This document shows positions 1 to 5,750 of a stretch of 5,750 nt of DNA, piece by piece. The notes beneath the pieces are model-generated. The model had not been told where the DNA came from and did no database searches. It saw only the letters and a program-made list of their open reading frames with translations. Origin of the DNA: Deltaproteobacteria bacterium (GTDB lineage Bacteria; Desulfobacterota; Desulfobacteria; Desulfobacterales; B30-G6). The stretch's first letter is position 1; each line of letters opens with the position of its first letter. The stretch is taken from positions 1 through 5,750 of the forward strand of contig QMMS01000296.1 in the NCBI GenBank assembly GCA_003647375.1, given 5' to 3'. Both the position numbers and the translations under genes were made by a program.

Positions 1-257
1 AGGACTTGTCACCCACGCTTCGCCAAAGATATCAAATTTCCGCCAAAGAGGGGGTCGTGATTTCAAAGATTGCCCCCCAGTCATACCTGGCGGGTATCGG
101 CGTCGACGTTGGTGATGTGATTCGGCAGATGGATGACCAGGCCATTTCCTCTGTTGATGATTTTAAAAAGGCTATCATCAAGTGTCGTCAGAAAAAAGCC
201 CTTGTGATTCTTTTACAGCGGGGTGGACAAGGATATTATATCACCGTAAAACTATAA
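1..257 (+). CDS. Do-like (DegP/DegQ) serine protease, C-terminal PDZ fragment
   Basis: This is the 3' end of a gene that begins before the window; the frame is already open at base 3, so the TTG at base 6 is not a credible start. About 84 residues are visible and form one PDZ domain: a GVVISKIAP strand, then YLAGIGVDVGDVIRQMDDQAI, which is the usual 'A..G...GD.I...' core, then a helix (SSVDDFKKAI) and the closing strands with LLQRGGQGYYITVKL. Ending shortly after such a domain is typical of the second PDZ domain of HtrA/DegP/DegQ proteases, which degrade or refold misfolded envelope proteins in the periplasm. The protease domain itself (His-Asp-Ser triad) lies outside the window, so the family is inferred from the domain alone. 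Another PDZ protein, such as a site-2 or C-terminal processing protease, is possible but less likely given the position of the domain at the C-terminus. Confidence 0.75.
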   Translation, partial: DLSPTLRQRYQISAKEGVVISKIAPQSYLAGIGVDVGDVIRQMDDQAISSVDDFKKAIIKCRQKKALVILLQRGGQGYYITVKL

Positions 258-259
258 CC

Positions 260-320
260 TGAATTGAGCGATTTTTATCTCGATCTGCACCGATCTCTTC
301 GGGAAAAATCGCTCAGTTCA
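260..320. repeat. Long inverted repeat (hairpin) between PDZ gene and asnS
   Basis: Bases 260-276 and 304-320 are inverted copies, 16 of 17 positions pairing, with GAGCGATTTTT as the core of the left arm. The 27-base loop contains the hexamer CGATCT twice (281-286 and 291-296), with GATC copies that can themselves pair. No T-run follows the right arm on the plus strand, so a classical intrinsic terminator is not supported. It fills most of the 83-base gap and ends 6 bases before the asnS ribosome binding site. It could be a REP-like intergenic repeat or an mRNA structure separating the two genes. Confidence 0.7.
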
Positions 321-325
321 AGTAT

Positions 326-331
326 GAAGGA
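326..331 (+). promoter_or_regulatory. Ribosome binding site of asnS
   Basis: GAAGGA lies 9 bases upstream of the ATG at 341. This spacing, and the fact that the protein then begins directly with a normal AsnRS N-terminus (MSRIKINHLL), fix the asnS start. Confidence 0.75.
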
Positions 332-340
332 ATCAAACAT

Positions 341-1723
341 ATGTCGCGAATTAAAATCAACCACCTGTTAAGATCTGAAAACCCCTTAGAAAATGTCCTG
401 ATCAAAGGATGGGTTCGAACCAAGCGGGACACAAAAACGTTTTCCTTCCTGGAAATAAATGATGGGTCCTGTTTGAAAAACCTTCAAGTCATTGTCGACG
501 ACAGCCTGTCAAACTACGGAGAGGCAAAACAACTCACCACAGGCTCGGCTGTTGCAATACACGGGAACTTGATACCCTCGAAAGGAAAGGGACAGCTGTG
601 GGAACTTACAGCCACGGCGATGGAGGTTGTCAGCCTGGCACCCGAAGAATACCCGTTGCAAAAAAAACGACATACCGATGAATATTTAAGAACCATCGCC
701 CACCTGCGGCCCAGGACCAACAAGTATGGTGCGGCCTTCCGAATTCGATCCGAGTTAGCCTACGCGATTCATCTCTTTTTTAAAGAGCGTGGATTTAAAT
801 ACATCCATACACCCATACTAACGGGGTCGGACTGTGAAGGTGCGGGAGAACTCTTCCGGGTAACAGCTTTTGATTTGAACAACCTGCCCCTCAAAGACGG
901 CAGCCCTGATTATTCCCGTGACTTTTTCGGAAAAGAGGCCAACCTGACCGTTTCCGGGCAACTGGCGGCAGAAATGTTTGCCCTGTCTCTGGGGGATATT
1001 TATACCTTCGGGCCCACCTTCAGAGCTGAAAATTCCAATACACGACGGCACGTGGCGGAATTCTGGATGGTGGAACCGGAAATGGCGTTTTGTGACCTTA
1101 AAGGTAATATGGATCTCGGTGAAGAAATAATCCGGTTTTTAACCACCTACATCATGGATGCTTGCCAGGAAGATATCGAGTTGTTTGCAAAATTTGTTGA
1201 CAAGAATCTCATGGCAACCCTGGCATCGATTGTTGAATTCGATTTTGTTCGTCTTCCTTATGCGGAAGCTGTGAATATTTTAAAGATTTCCAATGCTTCA
1301 TTCGAATTCGAAATTGACTTTGGGAAAGACCTGCAGTCCGAACATGAACGCTATCTTACCGAAAAGCACTTCAAAAAACCGGTCATCGTCTATGACTATC
1401 CCAAGGAAATAAAAGCCTTTTACATGCGTTTGAACGATGACAACCAAACCGTTGCCGCCATGGATGTCCTGGTACCGCAAATCGGGGAAGTCATCGGTGG
1501 CTCCCAGAGGGAGGAACGCTACGGGATTCTTGAAAAACGTATTGTCGCAGCCGGCCTTCCAAAAGAAGCCTACTGGTGGTATCTGGACTCACGCCGGTAT
1601 GGCAGTGTGCCTCACAGCGGTTTTGGTCTGGGATTTGAACGACTGCTCATGCTGTTGACCGGCATTACCAACATCCGGGATGTGATACCCTTTCCCAGGA
1701 CACCCAACAACATCGAGTTCTAA
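341..1723 (+). CDS. asnS: Asparagine--tRNA ligase
   Basis: Cytoplasmic class II aminoacyl-tRNA synthetase that activates asparagine with ATP and charges tRNA(Asn). At 460 residues it has the usual bacterial length. Residues 1 to about 110 are the OB-fold anticodon-binding domain (IKGWVRTKRD, FLEINDGS). The catalytic core follows: SGQLAAEMFA at 205-214, motif 2 at 223-250 (FGPTFRAE with Arg228, then the family-typical RRHVAEFWMVEPEMAF), GGSQRE at 386-391, and motif 3 at 427-435 (GFGLGFERL with Arg434), ending in the highly conserved IRDVIPFPRTP. The N-x-N/RRH form of motif 2 and the SVPHSGFGLG segment point to AsnRS rather than AspRS. No T-box leader is seen upstream. The presence of AsnRS means tRNA(Asn) can be charged directly, although a parallel amidotransferase route cannot be excluded. 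Intact and confidently identified. Confidence 0.97.
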   Translation: MSRIKINHLLRSENPLENVLIKGWVRTKRDTKTFSFLEINDGSCLKNLQVIVDDSLSNYGEAKQLTTGSAVAIHGNLIPSKGKGQLWELTATAMEVVSLAPEEYPLQKKRHTDEYLRTIAHLRPRTNKYGAAFRIRSELAYAIHLFFKERGFKYIHTPILTGSDCEGAGELFRVTAFDLNNLPLKDGSPDYSRDFFGKEANLTVSGQLAAEMFALSLGDIYTFGPTFRAENSNTRRHVAEFWMVEPEMAFCDLKGNMDLGEEIIRFLTTYIMDACQEDIELFAKFVDKNLMATLASIVEFDFVRLPYAEAVNILKISNASFEFEIDFGKDLQSEHERYLTEKHFKKPVIVYDYPKEIKAFYMRLNDDNQTVAAMDVLVPQIGEVIGGSQREERYGILEKRIVAAGLPKEAYWWYLDSRRYGSVPHSGFGLGFERLLMLLTGITNIRDVIPFPRTPNNIEF

Positions 1724-1735
1724 ATTTTCCAGTGC

Positions 1736-1772
1736 GAATTTAGCGGGCGCGACGTCGTCGCTCTAATTTAAT
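1736..1772 (+). terminator. Weak candidate terminator after asnS
   Basis: A GC-rich imperfect stem (TTAGCG on the left, CGCTCTAA on the right, with an inner GCGCGAC/GTCGTCGC pairing) starts about 13 bases after the asnS stop. It is followed only by a short AT stretch rather than a clean T-run. The position fits a terminator of asnS; the structure is imperfect, so this is tentative. Confidence 0.3.
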
Positions 1773-1781
1773 GGCCTAACC

Positions 1782-1852
1782 AGTGTCCGTCCAGAAATGA
1801 GGATTTTTGCATGAGATCAAGGCGGACGACAGATTTAACCCGGGATAAAAGC
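1782..1852 (+). repeat. Left-arm fragment of the foldback repeat found complete at 4186-4328
   Basis: Bases 1783-1843 match 4186-4246 at 59 of 61 positions; the two differences lie in the T-rich stretch after AATGAGGA. Weaker similarity continues to about 1852, which is the tip of the hairpin in the complete copy. The right arm is absent here: the sequence passes directly into the permease coding region. The stop and last few codons of the permease (minus strand) lie inside this arm. Confidence 0.85.
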
Positions 1853-2713
1853 AGTAACAATTATTCCAGCAATAGCTGTTATCATTCCAAGCCCCTGAGT
1901 TTTTGTGATTTTGTCTTTTAAAAATATAATGGCCAGTGTTATGGTTACTATCGATAAGGCAGAAGCGATGGGCGTAATCAATATTGCATCGCCTATCGTT
2001 AATCCATAATTAACCAACGCGACGGCTCCGGCCTCTATGCTGCCCATTATTAGAACCATTATCTTTGTTTTTTTAGGCGCTTTAGTAAGGACAAGCTCAC
2101 GTTTGATGAGAAAAGAAAAAAGCAGCAAGAACATAATAATTCCAAACTTCACAAATAGCGTTGTCGGTAACCATCCAATTCTTTCAGATATAACTTCGCT
2201 AATATTCCAAAAAACGCCAAAGAAAAATGCGCCCAAAACGGTTTCCCTGACGCCGAGTGAAAGTTTAAAACTATGATTTTTGATATCACTCCAATTTAAA
2301 GATGCTATAGTGACGCCGAAAATAATCATGAAGACACCCAAGGACTGCATTGCGGAGAGCCGCTGGCCCATAAATATATAAGCAAACAGCATCGTGAAAA
2401 CAGCCCACAGATTCATAACTACGGCTATGATCGATACATTACCTATCTCAAACCCTTTGAAAAATAATAAGTATCCAGCCGAATAAACAATTGCAGCGAT
2501 GGGGAGCAGGATGATTACCAAAATAGGGATGTTTAGGTTTATGGTGAATGTGACTAAAAGCAGAAGGAGAGATATAAAACCCGCCAGTTGTGACCAAAAG
2601 AAGGATTTAAAAGGTCCTATTTTTTTGGAATAAACACCACCTAAAAAATCGTATATTCCCCATCCAAACATACCCCCTAATCCAGTTAATATACTTAGAA
2701 TGGCTGTATTCAT
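1835..2713 (-). CDS. DMT-superfamily (EamA-type) membrane permease
   Basis: Predicted inner-membrane protein of 292 residues with about ten hydrophobic helices (roughly 4-26, 37-57, 62-86, 93-115, 122-140, 157-176, 183-203, 217-238, 243-265, 272-290). They are arranged as two five-helix repeats, the hallmark of the drug/metabolite transporter EamA family. Typical landmarks are the early GWGIYDFLGG segment, small-residue-rich helices, and the second-half segment ITPIASALSIVTITLAIIFLKDKIT with a positively charged loop before the last helix. Family members export amino acids, metabolites or drugs; the substrate cannot be told from sequence. The ATG at 2713 is kept because it retains the first helix, but no clear Shine-Dalgarno sequence precedes it. 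It is visibly AT-richer than asnS, which fits acquisition by transfer. Its last codons and stop lie inside a repeat arm, so the C-terminus may have been reset by rearrangement. Convergent with asnS. Confidence 0.85.
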   Translation of the reverse strand: MNTAILSILTGLGGMFGWGIYDFLGGVYSKKIGPFKSFFWSQLAGFISLLLLLVTFTINLNIPILVIILLPIAAIVYSAGYLLFFKGFEIGNVSIIAVVMNLWAVFTMLFAYIFMGQRLSAMQSLGVFMIIFGVTIASLNWSDIKNHSFKLSLGVRETVLGAFFFGVFWNISEVISERIGWLPTTLFVKFGIIMFLLLFSFLIKRELVLTKAPKKTKIMVLIMGSIEAGAVALVNYGLTIGDAILITPIASALSIVTITLAIIFLKDKITKTQGLGMITAIAGIIVTAFIPG

Positions 2714-2740
2714 AAATTTGTACGATGTTTTTTTAACGGA

Positions 2741-2746
2741 ATCATA
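2741..2746 (-). promoter_or_regulatory. Possible -10 box for the permease gene
   Basis: On the minus strand TATGAT sits 28 bases before the ATG at 2713, between the gene and the foldback element at 2771. No convincing -35 hexamer is found at 16-18 bases upstream, so this is only a candidate. Confidence 0.2.
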
Positions 2747-2770
2747 ACCAATAAAAAGGTACCCCCGAAA

Positions 2771-2968
2771 GCGGATGGATAATCCCTGTGCGAAAGTGAA
2801 ACTGTCTGAGGTCCATAGAGCCCGTTATGTCGAACAGTTTGTAAATATAACCCGATAAACGCATCCGGTATTCAAAATACAAAATTCATCTTAAAGATAT
2901 GGCCCTGTTCGGCATTACGGTCTCTTGGGAGCGAGTTTTTCACGTTCGCACAGGGATTATCCATCCGC
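2771..2968. mobile_element. 198-bp foldback (MITE-like) element without coding capacity
   Basis: The ends are inverted copies: 2771-2794 and 2945-2968 pair perfectly over 24 bp (GCGGATGGATAATCCC at the outer end), and pairing extends to 2801/2938 with one mismatch. A second internal inverted repeat (2823-2837 with 2905-2919, 13 of 15) and a small central hairpin (2868-2880) make the element foldable over most of its length. It carries no open frame of meaningful size. Such structure is typical of non-autonomous miniature inverted-repeat elements moved by a transposase elsewhere in the genome. A clean target-site duplication was not identified, although GGTA on the left and TACC on the right lie near the ends. 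It fills most of the gap between the permease and the thymidylate synthase gene. Confidence 0.75.
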
Positions 2969-3025
2969 GATACCACTAACCTTCTTTTGGGTTATAATCC
3001 CGTTTTTTAATATTATGGATTCAGA

Positions 3026-3061
3026 GCGGCAAAGCCGCATTTCATAGCTCTGCGGAGCAGC
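3026..3061 (-). terminator. Two small hairpins after the thymidylate synthase gene
   Basis: GCGGC-AAA-GCCGC (3026-3038) and a second GC-rich stem (GCTC...GAGC, about 3047-3058) lie within 40 bases downstream of the stop at 3063 on the minus strand. Neither is followed by a T-run in the direction of transcription, so they may stabilise the 3' end or weakly terminate. They are not textbook intrinsic terminators. Confidence 0.3.
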
Positions 3062-3062
3062 G

Positions 3063-3854
3063 TTATGCGCGCAAACAGCGCAGTTTCGCCAAGTCTTCGG
3101 CATAACCGTACAGATGAAGACCTTTGCTTTCGACGATCATCTCGCCGTCTTCCACACCGATCTCTGCAGCCATATAGCTCTTCAGGTTCTGGATCCCTGC
3201 CAGGTTGGCCGGCAAGCCCCCCCACAAATCCCAGGACCGGAAATAGACAATAAAATTGAGCCGGTCATCCTGAATGCGCGTGTCGATGGACCGAAGACAA
3301 GGTGGGTCCAGAAGAGTGACGTCCGATGGATGTGCCACCTGAAGCACCATCTGGTTGTTTCGGTACCCAAATTTTTTATAGGTATCGATCACCCACTCAA
3401 TCTGGTTCAGATAAATCGTGCCCTCGTTCTCAAAGACTATTTTCCCATCAACATCCCTTTTGTCGATGATTTCCGTATTGCCGAGCTGCCACCACTCCAG
3501 CTTGCTGCGGGTAATGGGCGCCCGGGTCAGCCGTTCGCCATAGGTGTAGGACTCGCCAGGTTCTTTGTGGCCCGTCATAAGGTATTCGATATAAGACCGC
3601 TGGTATCCCTCTCCCCCATATATATAAGCCTCTTCCACTGGATTTGGAATACCACAGGAAGACGGAATATCCGGCAACAACGGCTCGGTATAGGGATGCA
3701 GGACGTGACCGCAGAAATAATCGTATTCCAGTCGTGTTTGTCCCGCATAGGACCCCCTGTCAATATTGAACCGACGTCCATTATCCAGAATATCATGAAC
3801 CGCCTGAAACCAGAGATCCGGTAGATCCCTCGCTTTTATCATATGAATATTCAT
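3063..3854 (-). CDS. Thymidylate synthase, archaeal-type ThyA family
   Basis: Predicted to methylate dUMP to dTMP using 5,10-methylene-tetrahydrofolate. From the ATG at 3854 the protein has 263 residues. The active-site signatures of the ThyA fold are in order with the spacing of the E. coli enzyme: nucleophile Cys186 in DPPCLR, Arg206 and Asp209 in RSWDLWGG (20 and 23 after the Cys, as R166/D169 after C146), Asn217 in PANLAG (matches N177), and His247/Tyr249 in KGLHLYGY (match H207/Y209). An Asn at 217, rather than Asp, favours dUMP over dCMP. The wording YFRSWDLWGGLPANLAG resembles methanogen/archaeal thymidylate synthases more than canonical bacterial ThyA. The start at 3854 is chosen over the longer GTG frame (3884) because GAGGAG lies 4 bases upstream. 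A pyrimidine hydroxymethylase of the same family is the main alternative. No dihydrofolate reductase gene is adjacent. Confidence 0.85.
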   Translation of the reverse strand: MNIHMIKARDLPDLWFQAVHDILDNGRRFNIDRGSYAGQTRLEYDYFCGHVLHPYTEPLLPDIPSSCGIPNPVEEAYIYGGEGYQRSYIEYLMTGHKEPGESYTYGERLTRAPITRSKLEWWQLGNTEIIDKRDVDGKIVFENEGTIYLNQIEWVIDTYKKFGYRNNQMVLQVAHPSDVTLLDPPCLRSIDTRIQDDRLNFIVYFRSWDLWGGLPANLAGIQNLKSYMAAEIGVEDGEMIVESKGLHLYGYAEDLAKLRCLRA

Positions 3855-3858
3855 GTTG

Positions 3859-3864
3859 CTCCTC
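3859..3864 (-). promoter_or_regulatory. Ribosome binding site of thymidylate synthase
   Basis: GAGGAG on the minus strand, 4 bases before the ATG at 3854. It decides the start against the in-frame upstream GTG at 3884, which has no such site. Confidence 0.7.
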
Positions 3865-3906
3865 ACTGTACGACTTGAAATCACATTTTAAGCGGCAACG
3901 CCACGC

Positions 3907-3935
3907 TTGATAAAATTGTAAAACAATTTTATTAT
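3907..3935 (+). promoter_or_regulatory. Sigma-70-like promoter, plus strand
   Basis: TTGATA (3907-3912) and TATTAT (3930-3935) are separated by exactly 17 bases, matching the housekeeping promoter layout with one mismatch in each hexamer. It reads away from the thymidylate synthase gene, toward the intrinsic terminator at 4127-4162. Being AT-rich, the region could produce such a match by chance, so the call is moderate. Confidence 0.45.
3911..3931. promoter_or_regulatory. Operator-like palindrome overlapping the promoter
   Basis: TAAAATTG and CAATTTTA form a perfect 8-bp inverted repeat around a 5-base centre. It spans the spacer between the plus-strand -35 and -10 boxes and lies just downstream of a TATAAT on the minus strand (3934-3939) that could serve the thymidylate synthase gene. 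A dimeric repressor bound here would block both directions. No adjacent regulator gene is present, so the binding protein is unknown. Confidence 0.4.
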
Positions 3936-3941
3936 TATAAC

Positions 3942-4162
3942 ATTTTTACAAACACCCACCATCCCTCTGTCATCGCTGATTTACTTATTCTTCCCATTTG
4001 TCTCGTTTTGAATCAAGAAAAAACATTCATCCGAATCTATTGAAAACAGAAAATGATCACCAATATTCATGTGCGTGGTAATTGTTCGGTGGGTGCGGAA
4101 ATGACAAGAAGTTCGTTCCTTCAAACAAAAAAATAGCGTAGCCGAGGCAACGCTATTTTTTT
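3942..4162 (+). ncRNA. Candidate small RNA or leader transcript (promoter to terminator)
   Basis: The interval starts about 7 bases after the plus-strand -10 box and ends at a strong intrinsic terminator, giving a transcript of roughly 220 nt with no recognisable gene. It contains one weakly supported 27-codon frame (4053-4136), so a small mRNA is an alternative. No match to a known RNA family was recognised. It would be transcribed divergently from the thymidylate synthase gene. This is inferred only from the signals at the two ends. Confidence 0.3.
4127..4162. terminator. Strong bidirectional intrinsic terminator
   Basis: A perfect 13-bp stem (4127-4139 with 4150-4162) carries seven A at the left foot and seven T at the right foot around ATAGCGT/ACGCTAT, with a 10-base loop. 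Each strand therefore ends in a T-run, so it can stop transcription in both directions: the plus-strand transcript from about 3942, and read-through from gyrB on the minus strand before it reaches thymidylate synthase. Confidence 0.85.
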
Positions 4163-4185
4163 ATTTGATTGTTTATTTTAGTCTA

Positions 4186-4328
4186 GTGTCCGTCCAGAAA
4201 TGAGGATTTTTTCGTGAGATCAAGGCGGACGACAGATTTAACCCGGAGTAATAGCGTGCTATTTTGAGGAGTTAAATCATGTCATCCAACGCCGATATCG
4301 CGGAAAAAGACCATTTGTGGATGGGCAC
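4186..4328. mobile_element. 143-bp foldback (MITE/REP-like) element, complete copy
   Basis: The ends GTGTCCGTCCAGAAATG (4186-4202) and its inverted partner (4312-4328) match at 14 of 17 positions. Pairing continues with mismatches toward the centre, through GATTTAAC/GTTAAATC, to AATAGC-GT-GCTATT at 4250-4263. The whole element is thus one imperfect hairpin with arms of about 70 bases. The left arm recurs at 1783. The right arm contains a good ribosome binding site and a 25-codon frame (4279-4356). The form suggests a non-autonomous, transposase-mobilised repeat; no target duplication was confirmed. Confidence 0.8.
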
Positions 4329-4501
4329 GAGCGCTTGTCGAGGTTGCCGTAGCTAAGCAAGTTGAGCATAGCGAAATCCCGCCCCGCGGGAGAAGATGTC
4401 GTTCCGCTCTTGTTGGGGCGTAGCTCGAAGAGCGAAGACCAAATAGTGGACTATGCGGTATGGCATCTGACGCCGTAGATGCGGTAAGATCGACAATCGC
4501 T
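4329..4501. other. Gap downstream of gyrB with small hairpins, no gene seen
   Basis: This stretch after the gyrB stop holds three small inverted repeats: GCATCT/AGATGC (4463-4482, 8-base loop), CGCTCTT/AAGAGCG (4405-4434) and CCCGC-CCC-GCGGG (4378-4390). The octamer ATGCGGTA occurs twice (4453-4460, 4479-4486). None is followed by a T-run on the minus strand, so none is a clear gyrB terminator; the nearest clear one is at 4127-4162, beyond the foldback element. Confidence 0.45.

Positions 4502-5750
<1,249 letters not shown>

Noticed and set aside
260..340. T-box riboswitch upstream of asnS
   Set aside because: The leader is only about 83 bases and shows a simple hairpin; no T-box consensus or antiterminator structure is visible.
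818..1051. Minus-strand open frames within asnS (also 514-723 and 1298-1480)
   Set aside because: They are shadows of the intact asnS reading frame with no family resemblance.
2981..3010. GGGTTATAATCCC followed by T-run as a plus-strand terminator
   Set aside because: Only three terminal GC pairs form and the centre mismatches; no plus-strand gene ends nearby.
3000..3066. Possible integron attC site downstream of thymidylate synthase (GCATAAC followed by paired arms)
   Set aside because: The core does not fit RYYYAAC/GTTRRRY, no matching distal core was found, and no integrase or cassette series is present.
3114..3824. A 236-codon open frame on the plus strand opposite the thymidylate synthase
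   Set aside because: It lies entirely inside the thymidylate synthase gene on the opposite strand, has no recognisable domain, and the minus-strand product has every catalytic residue of its family.
3854..3884. Longer thymidylate synthase start at GTG 3884
   Set aside because: It adds ten residues with no ribosome binding site, while ATG 3854 has GAGGAG just upstream and begins at a usual position for the family.

Overview
The window looks like a piece of a bacterial chromosome of moderate, locally variable GC content. The GyrB has the long Toprim insert seen in proteobacteria, the asparaginyl-tRNA synthetase is bacterial, and there is a DegP/DegQ-type protease and an archaeal-like thymidylate synthase. 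Together with short foldback repeats between genes, this suggests a sulfate-reducer-like deltaproteobacterium (Desulfobacterota). That placement is inference; no rRNA or other phylogenetic marker was tested.

Layout. Positions 1-257 (+) hold the C-terminal PDZ domain of a Do-like periplasmic serine protease. After an 83-base gap with a 17-bp-stem inverted repeat comes asnS (341-1723, +), complete and with all class II synthetase motifs. Positions 1783-4328 form an accessory-looking segment: a DMT/EamA-family permease (1835-2713, -), a 198-bp foldback element with near-perfect terminal inverted repeats (2771-2968), and a thymidylate synthase of archaeal type (3063-3854, -). Upstream of the synthase is an apparently non-coding stretch with a good plus-strand promoter, an overlapping palindrome and a strong intrinsic terminator (3907-4162). 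The right end of the window (4502-5750, -) is the C-terminal half of gyrB.

The accessory segment is bracketed by two copies, in the same orientation, of a second foldback repeat. The right copy is complete (4186-4328) and folds along its whole length. The left copy is only its left arm (1782-1852), and this arm supplies the last codons and the stop of the permease gene. The two copies match at 59 of the first 61 positions. This arrangement could come from insertion of a cargo segment into or next to a repeat, or from recombination between repeats.

The genes do not form one pathway: translation (asnS), DNA topology (gyrB), envelope proteolysis (PDZ fragment), export (permease) and dTMP synthesis (thymidylate synthase). 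No CRISPR array, tRNA, rRNA or transposase gene was seen. No clear new defence or metabolic system is visible. The most promising unexplained items are the promoter-palindrome-terminator unit upstream of the thymidylate synthase and the two foldback repeat families.
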